Assembly (NCBI GenBank): GCA_016868955.1
Contig: VGFF01000134.1
Location: 1 to 5,412 of the forward strand
Length of the DNA: 5,412 nucleotides
Origin: Armatimonadota bacterium
Lineage (GTDB): Bacteria > Sysuimicrobiota > Sysuimicrobiia > Sysuimicrobiales > VGFF01
Direction of reading: 5' to 3'
The position numbers and the translations under genes are program-made. Position 1 is the stretch's first letter; every line of letters begins with the position of its first letter. A model generated the notes under the pieces. The model saw only the letters and a list, made by a program, of their open reading frames with translations, was not told the DNA's origin and did not search any database. Shown piece after piece: positions 1 through 5,260 of the stretch.

Positions 1-709
1 CTGTCTCGTGCAGAATCGTCTCGGCGCGGCCAACGCCGGGGCTGTCGACATCTCCGCCGCCTGCAGCAGCTTCGTCTACGCATTGTCCGTCGCGCACGCG
101 CACGTCGTTGCCGGGCTGGCCCGCCGCGTGCTCGTGATCGGCGCGGAAGCACTCTCCCGCGTCACCGATTTCACCGATCGCAGCACCTGCATCTTGTTCG
201 GAGATGGGGCCGGCGCCGTTGTCCTGGCGCCGTCGGAGACGGATCGCGGCCTGTTGTCGTTCTGGCTCGGCGCGGATGGATCGAAGGGGAGTCACATCGC
301 GATCCCGGCAGGCGGGAGCCGCATGCCGGCATCGGCGCAAACGGTCGCCGATCGTCAGCACTACATCAAGATGGCGGGACAGGAAGTCTACAAGTTCGCG
401 ACTCGAATCATCCCGCGCGCAATCGAGGAAGCGGCGCGCCGTGCCGGGATGCCGCTGTCCGACATCGACCTGTTCATCCCGCATCAGGCGAACATCCGCA
501 TCATCGAAGCGGCGGCCGAGCGTCTCGGGCAGCCGATGGACAAGTTCTTCGTGAACGTCGATCGCTACGGCAACACGTCGGCGGCGTCGGTGCCCGTCGC
601 GCTCTACGAGGCCGTGGAGAGCAACCGCGTGCGGGACGGCCATCACGTCATTCTGCTGGCATTTGGCGGCGGCTTGACGTGGGCGTCGTGCGCGCTGCGG
701 TGGGGCTGA
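1..709 (+). CDS. fabH: 3-oxoacyl-ACP synthase III (FabH), 3' part, 5' end outside window
   Basis: This enzyme starts fatty-acid chains in the cytoplasm by condensing an acyl-CoA primer with malonyl-ACP. The first complete codon is at base 2, so about 235 residues are visible; by comparison with E. coli FabH (catalytic Cys112) some 90 N-terminal residues are missing. The Cys-His-Asn triad is present: the nucleophile in DISAACSSF (codon 62-64), His in FIPHQANIRI (codon 482-484) and Asn in YGNTSAAS (codon 572-574). His and Asn are 30 residues apart, as in E. coli (H244/N274). The Cys-His distance is 140 residues against 132 in E. coli, owing to a longer loop around the segment PAGGSRMPASAQTV. 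FGDGAGA and the C-terminal FGGGLTW motif are also typical. The HQANIRI motif separates it from FabB/FabF. The residue two after the nucleophile is Ser where Gly is usual. The stop overlaps the fabD start. Substrate preference (acetyl or branched primers) cannot be read from this part. Confidence 0.96.
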   Translation, partial: CLVQNRLGAANAGAVDISAACSSFVYALSVAHAHVVAGLARRVLVIGAEALSRVTDFTDRSTCILFGDGAGAVVLAPSETDRGLLSFWLGADGSKGSHIAIPAGGSRMPASAQTVADRQHYIKMAGQEVYKFATRIIPRAIEEAARRAGMPLSDIDLFIPHQANIRIIEAAAERLGQPMDKFFVNVDRYGNTSAASVPVALYEAVESNRVRDGHHVILLAFGGGLTWASCALRWG

Positions 710-1698
710 TGCGCGTCGCCTATCTGTTTCCCGGACAAGGCGCCCAGCGCGTCGGTATGGGGGTGGCCGTCGCGACCGCGCACGCCGGCGCTCGCGCGTT
801 GTTCGACCGCGCCGGCGCGGTGCTTGGATTCGATCTGCTCGCGCTCTGCCGGGAAGGTCCCGAAGACGTGTTGCAGCGGACCGAGAACACGCAGCCGGCC
901 ATCTTGGTGACAAGCTTGGCTTGCCTGGCCGCTGGGGAAGGTCGCCTGCCGCCGGCCGATGCCGTCGCCGGGTTGAGCCTCGGCGAGTATTCGGCGCTCG
1001 TCGCGGCGGACGCAATCACGTTCGAGGGCGCGGTGCGCGTCGTCCGCCAGCGCGGATTGTTCATGTCCGAGACGATCGGCGATCGGACCGTGGCGATGGC
1101 GGCGATCCTCGGACTGCCGGCGGAGCGCGTCGAGCGCATTTGCGAGGACGCCGCTGCGCAGGGCATCTGCGAGACCGCGAACTACAACGCGGCCGACCAA
1201 ACGGTGATCGGCGGCGATGCGGCCGCGGTAGCGTCCGCCGTGGAAGCGGCGAAGGCGGCCGGCGCGAAACGGGCAGTTCCGCTCGCGGTGTCAGCGCCGT
1301 TTCACACGAGTTTGATGGCCCCGGCCGCGGAGAAGCTCGCCGCCGTTCTTGACGGTGTCGCGTTCCGCGACGCGCGGATCCCCGTGTACTCGAACGTCAC
1401 CGCCGCCCCCGCGCGAACCGCCGCCGAGATCCGCGCGCTGCTCGTGCAGCAGGTGCGCCGCCCGGTGCGTTGGGCGCAGTCGATGCAGGCGCTGGTCGCG
1501 AACGGCGTCGGCTTCGCCGTCGAATTCGGGCCCGGCAGGACGCTCAGCGGATTGTTGAAGCGCGCCGCGAAACACGTGGAGACGACGTCGATCGAGGACG
1601 CGACGTCCGTAGATCGCGCCGTCGCCGCCGCCCGGGCCTGGCAGGATAGTCAAGAAGTCGCGCGAACATCCCAATCGCGCGAAAGAGGACCGGAATGA
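709..1698 (+). CDS. fabD: Malonyl-CoA:ACP transacylase (FabD)
   Basis: FabD moves the malonyl group from malonyl-CoA to the phosphopantetheine arm of AcpP, supplying the extender unit for FabH and FabF. The product has 329 residues, close to the usual 305-320 plus a short polar tail. Catalytic features align with E. coli FabD at a constant offset of about two residues: PGQGAQ near residue 10, nucleophile Ser90 in GLSLGEYSAL, Arg115 in RQRGLF, His199 in SAPFHTSLM and Gln248 in VQQVRRPVRW; Ser and His are 109 residues apart, as in E. coli. GLSLGE replaces the GHSLGE of E. coli, a variant I believe is common in other bacteria. ATG 709 is chosen over an upstream in-frame GTG at 679 because MRVAYLFPGQG is the family N-terminus and because it forms a TGATG overlap with fabH. 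A GGTGGGG stretch (699-705) may serve as a close ribosome binding site. The last 20 or so residues are polar and contain the fabG ribosome binding site. Confidence 0.97.
   Translation: MRVAYLFPGQGAQRVGMGVAVATAHAGARALFDRAGAVLGFDLLALCREGPEDVLQRTENTQPAILVTSLACLAAGEGRLPPADAVAGLSLGEYSALVAADAITFEGAVRVVRQRGLFMSETIGDRTVAMAAILGLPAERVERICEDAAAQGICETANYNAADQTVIGGDAAAVASAVEAAKAAGAKRAVPLAVSAPFHTSLMAPAAEKLAAVLDGVAFRDARIPVYSNVTAAPARTAAEIRALLVQQVRRPVRWAQSMQALVANGVGFAVEFGPGRTLSGLLKRAAKHVETTSIEDATSVDRAVAAARAWQDSQEVARTSQSRERGPE
1684..1689 (+). promoter_or_regulatory. Ribosome binding site of fabG
   Basis: AGAGGA lies five bases before ATG 1695, inside the last codons of fabD. It supports the ATG that overlaps the fabD stop (ATGA) as the true fabG start, and it means fabG can recruit ribosomes itself as well as being coupled to fabD. 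Confidence 0.8.
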
Positions 1699-2456
1699 AC
1701 CCTTCGGAGATCAACCTCAGCGGTAAAGTGGCACTCGTCACCGGCGGATCGGGCGCGATCGGGGGGGCGATCTGCCTCGATCTGGCGCGCGCCGGGGCGC
1801 GCGTCGTCGTACATTACGGAACGAACCGCGATGCCGCCGAGAGAGTGGCGGAAGCGGTGCGGGCCGGCGGTGGGGAGGCCGTGACGCTAGGCGGCGACGT
1901 CTGCGACGAAGCGGCCGTCGAGCATCATTTCGAGGAAGCGCGACGCGCGATGGGCACCGTCAACATCTTGGTCAACAACGCCGGTGCGTTGCGTGACAAC
2001 CTCGTGATCCGGCTCAAGCTCGACGATTGGCAACGCGTCGTCGACACGAACCTGACGAGCACCTTCCTCTGCACGCGGGTGGCGGTCCGCGACATGCTGC
2101 GGGCGCGCTGGGGACGAATCATCAACATCACGTCCGTCGTCGCCGAGGTCGGCAACGCCGGGCAGTCGAACTACGTCGCGTCGAAGGCGGGCGTGATCGG
2201 ATTCACGCGGTCGGTGGCCCGGGAGGTCGCGAGCCGGTCGATCACCGTCAACGCCGTGGCGCCGGGATACGTGAACAGCCGGATGACGGCCGATCTCAAC
2301 GAGAAGCAGCAGGGCGATCTCAAGCGCCTGATTCCGATGGGACGGGTGGGCGCGCCGGAAGACATCGCGCCGGCCGTCACGTTTCTGGCAAGCGATGAGG
2401 CGGCCTACATCACGGGGCAGGTGCTCAACGTCGACGGCGGCATGGTGATGAAGTAG
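1695..2456 (+). CDS. fabG: 3-oxoacyl-ACP reductase (FabG)
   Basis: FabG carries out the first reduction of the elongation cycle, 3-ketoacyl-ACP to 3-hydroxyacyl-ACP, normally with NADPH. It is a classical short-chain dehydrogenase/reductase of 253 residues, the usual length. Visible landmarks are the nucleotide-binding loop TGGSGAIGG (16-24), NNAG (94-97) and the catalytic tetrad Asn119, Ser147, Tyr160 and Lys164 in NITSVV...SNYVASKAG; the Ser-Tyr-Lys spacing equals that of E. coli FabG (S138/Y151/K155). The C-terminus, ITGQVLNVDGGMVM, is typical of FabG. The loop is unusual: E. coli has TGASRGIG, where Arg15 contacts the 2'-phosphate of NADPH, but here that position is Gly20 and the following Gly is Ala21. 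The end of beta-strand 2 (VVVHYGTN) carries no acidic residue of the kind that marks NADH users, so NADPH remains likely. Its place between fabD and acpP supports a true fatty-acid role rather than a general SDR. Confidence 0.96.
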   Translation: MNPSEINLSGKVALVTGGSGAIGGAICLDLARAGARVVVHYGTNRDAAERVAEAVRAGGGEAVTLGGDVCDEAAVEHHFEEARRAMGTVNILVNNAGALRDNLVIRLKLDDWQRVVDTNLTSTFLCTRVAVRDMLRARWGRIINITSVVAEVGNAGQSNYVASKAGVIGFTRSVAREVASRSITVNAVAPGYVNSRMTADLNEKQQGDLKRLIPMGRVGAPEDIAPAVTFLASDEAAYITGQVLNVDGGMVMK

Positions 2457-2523
2457 CGAAGCAATCGTCGGACTTTCGATCGTACGCGGGCAAGGCAGAT
2501 CATCGGTGCGCAAGGGGGCGGGA
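2457..2523 (+). other. fabG-acpP intergenic leader
   Basis: This 67-base stretch is the longest non-coding segment in the window. I see no convincing -35/-10 pair, no stable hairpin with a T run and no tRNA or riboswitch-like fold. It contains the palindromic words CGATCG and CGTACG and ends in a purine-rich ribosome binding site. Because AcpP is usually needed in much larger amounts than the FAS enzymes, the gap may carry an extra promoter or an mRNA processing site, but the sequence does not show one. Confidence 0.5.
2512..2518 (+). promoter_or_regulatory. Ribosome binding site of acpP
   Basis: AAGGGGG lies five bases before ATG 2524. It decides the start: an in-frame GTG at 2506 would add six residues and place this site inside the coding region, while acyl carrier proteins normally begin as the ATG version does. 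Confidence 0.75.
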
Positions 2524-2769
2524 ATGGCAACAACGTTTGAGCGGGTAAAAGGGGTCGTCGTCGAGCAACTCAGCGTTGATCAGGACGGGGTCGCTGAATC
2601 AGCCTCGTTCGTCGAGGACCTCGGCGCGGACTCCCTCGACGTCGTCGAGCTCGTCATGGCGCTGGAGGAGGAGTTCGGCATCGAGATCCCCGACGAAGAG
2701 GCGGAGAAGATCCAAACCGTCGGACAAGCGGTCGCGTTCATCGACGCGCACGCCAGTAAGGAAGGGTAG
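2524..2769 (+). CDS. acpP: Acyl carrier protein (AcpP)
   Basis: AcpP carries growing acyl chains on a 4'-phosphopantetheine arm and is the shared substrate of FabD, FabH, FabG and FabF. The product has 81 residues, the normal size, and is strongly acidic. Ser37 in DLGADSLDVVELVMALE is the attachment serine that holo-ACP synthase modifies (Ser36 in mature E. coli ACP). The acidic recognition helix after it (VELVMALEEEFGIEIPDEEAEKI) is nearly identical to the family consensus. The four-helix pattern is clear: helix I roughly 3-15, helix II 37-51, a short helix III near 57-61 and helix IV 66-77. The ATG is preferred to the GTG at 2506 because of the AAGGGGG site. The amber stop is followed nine bases later by fabF, in the same reading frame. 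This is a FAS II carrier rather than a polyketide carrier, judging by the fab neighbours. Confidence 0.98.
   Translation: MATTFERVKGVVVEQLSVDQDGVAESASFVEDLGADSLDVVELVMALEEEFGIEIPDEEAEKIQTVGQAVAFIDAHASKEG
2758..2766 (+). promoter_or_regulatory. Possible ribosome binding site of fabF
   Basis: AAGGAAGGG at the 3' end of acpP is the only purine-rich site ahead of the GTG at 2779. It ends 12 bases before that start, longer than the usual 5-9, so initiation of fabF may be weak or depend on ribosomes finishing acpP. Confidence 0.4.
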
Positions 2770-2778
2770 TCGCGACCG

Positions 2779-4020
2779 GTGTTCCGTCGAGTCGCCGTAA
2801 CGGGCATAGGCGTCGTCTCGCCGATCGGCATCGGCAAGGATCGCTTCTGGGCGTCCCTGATGGACGGCCAGTGCGGCGTGCGCCCGATCGATACATTTGA
2901 CCCGACGGCGTTCCCAACGAAGATCGCCGCGCCGGTGCGAGACTTCGACGCCACGAGCTATATCGACCGCAAGGAAGCGCGGCGCAACGATCGCTTCGTG
3001 CACTTCGCGGTGGCGGCATCACGGCTTGCGCTAGCGGACGCGAAGTTCGAGATCGGCGCCCACAACGCCGCCGCCGTTGGCGTGATCATCGGCTCGGGGA
3101 TCGGCGGTCTGGCGACGCTGGAAGAGCAGCACCGGACGATGATCGACCGCGGCCCCGACCGCGTCAGCCCATTTTTCATCCCGATGATGATCCTCAACAT
3201 GGCGTCGGGCATCGTCAGCATCCAAACCGGCGCGCGTGGGCCGAATAACGCGGTCGTCAGCGCCTGCGCGACCGGCGCGCACGCGATCGGCGACGCCTAT
3301 CGCGTCATCCAGCGCGGCGAGGCGGTCGCGATGCTCGCCGGCGGCACCGAAGCGACGATCACGCCGTTGGCGGTCGCCGGATTCAGCGCCATGAAGGCGA
3401 TGTCGACGCGCAATGACGACCCGCTTCACGCCGTGCGCCCATTCGACGCGCAACGCGACGGGTTCGTGATGGGCGAGGGCGCGGGCGTCGTCCTGCTGGA
3501 GGACCTGGAGCACGCGCGCAAGCGCGGCGCGACGATCTACGCCGAGCTGGCCGGCTACGGCGCGAGTGCCGACGCGTACCACATCACGATGCCGGATCCG
3601 GCCGGGGATGGCGCCATCCGATCGATGACGCGTTGTCTGAAGGACGCCGGCATCCAGCCCGACGAGGTCGACTACGTCAACGCGCACGGCACGAGCACGC
3701 CGTACAACGACAAGTTCGAGACGATCGCGATCAAACGCGTCTTCGGCGAGCACGCGCGCGCGCTCGCCGTCAGCTCGACGAAGTCGATGACCGGCCATTT
3801 GCTCGGGGCCGCCGGCGGCGTCGAGCTGATCGTCTGCGCGCTGGCGCTGCAGCATCAGCATGTGCCGCCGACGATCAACTACGAGTTTCCCGATCCCGAT
3901 TGCGACCTCGACTACGTGCCGAACCATGCGCGGCGCGCCGGTGTGCGGCTGGCGATCTCCAACGCGTTCGGCTTCGGTGGGCACAATTGCACGCTCGCCG
4001 TGCGACAGGTGGACGGGTGA
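2779..4020 (+). CDS. fabF: 3-oxoacyl-ACP synthase II (FabF)
   Basis: FabF condenses acyl-ACP with malonyl-ACP to lengthen the chain by two carbons. The product has 413 residues, the standard length. The catalytic residues fall at the same numbers as in E. coli FabF: Cys163 in VSACATGAH, His303 in NAHGTSTPYND, Lys335 and His340 in STKSMTGHLLGAAG. Ile108 in GSGIGG matches the FabF residue lining the acyl pocket (FabB has Gly there), and NAFGFGGHN near 395-403 holds the gatekeeper Phe and the glycine-rich loop. The Cys-His-His pattern separates it from FabH, and a lone KS directly after acpP argues against a polyketide synthase. The start is GTG 2779 with MFRRVAVTGIGVVSPIG as N-terminus; no other start codon fits. 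It follows acpP by nine bases in the same frame, and its stop overlaps the rnc start (GTGA). Confidence 0.97.
   Translation: MFRRVAVTGIGVVSPIGIGKDRFWASLMDGQCGVRPIDTFDPTAFPTKIAAPVRDFDATSYIDRKEARRNDRFVHFAVAASRLALADAKFEIGAHNAAAVGVIIGSGIGGLATLEEQHRTMIDRGPDRVSPFFIPMMILNMASGIVSIQTGARGPNNAVVSACATGAHAIGDAYRVIQRGEAVAMLAGGTEATITPLAVAGFSAMKAMSTRNDDPLHAVRPFDAQRDGFVMGEGAGVVLLEDLEHARKRGATIYAELAGYGASADAYHITMPDPAGDGAIRSMTRCLKDAGIQPDEVDYVNAHGTSTPYNDKFETIAIKRVFGEHARALAVSSTKSMTGHLLGAAGGVELIVCALALQHQHVPPTINYEFPDPDCDLDYVPNHARRAGVRLAISNAFGFGGHNCTLAVRQVDG
4007..4013 (+). promoter_or_regulatory. Possible ribosome binding site of rnc
   Basis: AGGTGGA, one mismatch from the AGGAGG core, lies three bases before GTG 4017 within the last fabF codons. 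It supports the overlapping GTG start for rnc, although the spacing is short. Confidence 0.45.
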
Positions 4021-4757
4021 CCGAGGAACCTCTGTCGCCGGCGCCGGAGATCGATCCCGACCGCCGGCAACTGCTCCGCAAGCTCGAAGAACGGCTGGAT
4101 GTGCGCCTGCGAGACGTCTCCTTGCTGAACCTGGCGTTAACGCACGGCTCGTTCACCCACGAATGGCACACCCGGAGCACCGATACTTACGAGCGGCTGG
4201 AGTTCCTCGGCGATGCCGTTCTCAACCTCGTCGTCAGCGACCATCTCTTCCGGCGACTCCCGGAACGGGCGGAAGGAGACCTGGCGCGGGCTCGCGCCCG
4301 GCTCGTCAACGAGCCGACGCTGGCCGAGATCGCTCGTGCGCTCGATCTCGGAAGCTTCCTTCGTCTTGGGCGCGGCGAGGACCGCGGCGGCGGCCGCGAT
4401 CGAAACTCGATGCTCGCCGACGTGTTGGAAGCGGTCGTCGGCGCGGTGTACATCGATGCCGGGTTCGGGGTCGCGCACGCCGTCGTGACGTGCCTGTACG
4501 CCGAGCTGATGGCCGATCTCGAAGATCCAGGGGGTGACTTCAAAAGTCAGCTGCAAGAGATCATGCAGCAGCGCGAGAAGCGCCTGCCACGCTATCGGAT
4601 CACCTCCGCCGAAGGCCCAGACCACGCCAAGGCATACCTCGCCATCGTCGAGATCGGCGGTTCGGTGCTCGGCGAGGGTCGCGGCAAGAGCAAGAAGGAA
4701 GCGGAGCAAGCCGCGGCAGAGGCGGCCCTGGAACGGCTTGGCGCGGGTACGCCGTGA
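4017..4757 (+). CDS. rnc: Ribonuclease III
   Basis: RNase III cuts double-stranded RNA, processing the rRNA precursor and controlling the stability of some mRNAs. The 246-residue product has both expected parts. The N-terminal nuclease domain (about 17-165) carries the signature RLEFLGDAVLN at 60-70 with metal ligands Glu62 and Asp66, and the second half of the site in ADVLEAVVGAVYIDAG with Asp135 and Glu138; the spacings match E. coli E41/D45 and D114/E117. The C-terminal double-stranded-RNA-binding domain (about 172-242) shows FKSQLQE, GPDHAKAY and the GKSKKEAEQAAAEAAL helix. The start is GTG 4017, overlapping the fabF stop. The frame stays open far upstream inside fabF, but that part looks like out-of-frame arginine-rich sequence. 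An acidic, proline-rich lead of about 15 residues precedes the domain. rnc after fabF is a conserved arrangement. RNase III is known in other bacteria to act on its own operon mRNA, which is possible here. Confidence 0.97.
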   Translation: MTEEPLSPAPEIDPDRRQLLRKLEERLDVRLRDVSLLNLALTHGSFTHEWHTRSTDTYERLEFLGDAVLNLVVSDHLFRRLPERAEGDLARARARLVNEPTLAEIARALDLGSFLRLGRGEDRGGGRDRNSMLADVLEAVVGAVYIDAGFGVAHAVVTCLYAELMADLEDPGGDFKSQLQEIMQQREKRLPRYRITSAEGPDHAKAYLAIVEIGGSVLGEGRGKSKKEAEQAAAEAALERLGAGTP

Positions 4758-5260
4758 AGCGCCTGTGGGCGCCGTGGCGGCTCGCCTACATCAAAGCACC
4801 TTCCGAGCCTGGCTGCATCTTCTGCGCGAAGCCGGCCGCGGACCGCGATGAGGAGCACTTAATCGTCGCGCGCGGGCGCCACGCCTTCGTCATCCTCAAC
4901 CGCTTTCCCTATTCCAGCGGCCACGTGATGGTGATTCCGTACCGTCACACGGCGGACTTCGACTCGCTGACGCCGGAGGAGCTGGCGGACGTGTTTCGGC
5001 TCACGCAGCGCGCAACGGCCGCCTTACGATCCGCGTTGGGTGCGCGCGCGTATAACATCGGCATGAACCTGGGACGACCGGCCGGCGCCGGGATCGAGGA
5101 GCACCTACATGTGCACATCGTGCCGCGATGGTCCGGAGACACGAACTTCATGCCGGTCCTCGCCGATACTATGGTGATCCCGCAGAGTCTGGAGGACACG
5201 TATCGCGTCTTGCGCGACGCGTTCGCGACGCCGGTTCGTCCGCGCGGGAGTGACGCATGA
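4754..5260 (+). CDS. HIT-family nucleotide phosphorylase/hydrolase, Ap4A phosphorylase-like
   Basis: This is a histidine-triad protein of 168 residues that probably splits dinucleoside polyphosphates such as Ap4A or related nucleotide conjugates in the cytoplasm. The triad is HLHVHIVP with His117, His119 and His121; the middle His is the family's nucleophile. Residues C21 and C24 (CIFC), with His65 and His117, resemble the zinc site found in many HIT proteins. The N-terminus MKRLWAPWRLAYI and the segment GRPAGAGIEEHLHVH followed by PRWSGDTNFMPV are hallmarks of the branch that includes M. tuberculosis Rv2613c, described as an Ap4A phosphorylase. The family is certain; phosphorolysis rather than hydrolysis is inferred. 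The GTG start overlaps the rnc stop (GTGA) with no clear ribosome binding site, so translation is probably coupled to rnc. The stop overlaps the next gene (ATGA). The C-terminal PVRPRGSDA tail is polar and of no known function. Confidence 0.9.
   Translation: MKRLWAPWRLAYIKAPSEPGCIFCAKPAADRDEEHLIVARGRHAFVILNRFPYSSGHVMVIPYRHTADFDSLTPEELADVFRLTQRATAALRSALGARAYNIGMNLGRPAGAGIEEHLHVHIVPRWSGDTNFMPVLADTMVIPQSLEDTYRVLRDAFATPVRPRGSDA
5246..5250 (+). promoter_or_regulatory. Ribosome binding site of the last gene
   Basis: GGGAG lies six bases before ATG 5257 within the end of the HIT gene. It supports that ATG, although a second ATG directly follows at 5260. Confidence 0.6.

Noticed and set aside
679..708. 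Earlier GTG start for fabD
   Set aside because: It adds ten residues not expected in the family and lies inside fabH; ATG 709 gives the conserved MRVAYLFPGQG N-terminus.
968..991. GLSLGEYS in FabD instead of GHSLGEYS as a possible defect
   Set aside because: The nucleophile, His199, Arg115 and Gln248 are all present, and I believe Leu at this position is common in functional FabD proteins.
643..1200. Minus-strand frame across the fabH-fabD junction, and similar ones at 1887-2513, 4137-4709 and 4945-5397
   Set aside because: All lie opposite well-supported genes, show low-complexity basic composition and have no family motif.
2506..2523. Earlier GTG start for acpP
   Set aside because: It would place the AAGGGGG ribosome binding site within the gene and add six residues not typical of acyl carrier proteins.
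2457..2523. Possible terminator from the weak CGAA...TTCG pairing after fabG
   Set aside because: The stem is only four or five pairs around a long loop and no T run follows, so it would not terminate transcription.
3031..3984. Long open frame of 317 codons on the minus strand inside fabF
   Set aside because: It is antisense to fabF, which has every catalytic residue in place. The product is Arg/Asp/Val-rich with no recognisable motif, as expected for the complement of GC-rich coding sequence.
3633..4016. Upstream extension of the rnc frame into fabF, which would give a 374-residue protein
   Set aside because: The extra part is arginine-rich out-of-frame fabF sequence. RNase III homology begins only after 4017, where a GTG overlaps the fabF stop.
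709..4020. Possible secondary-metabolite (polyketide) cluster because of the KS, AT, KR and ACP set
   Set aside because: All four are stand-alone proteins in the standard FAS II order with rnc downstream, and FabF and FabH have typical fatty-acid synthase motifs.
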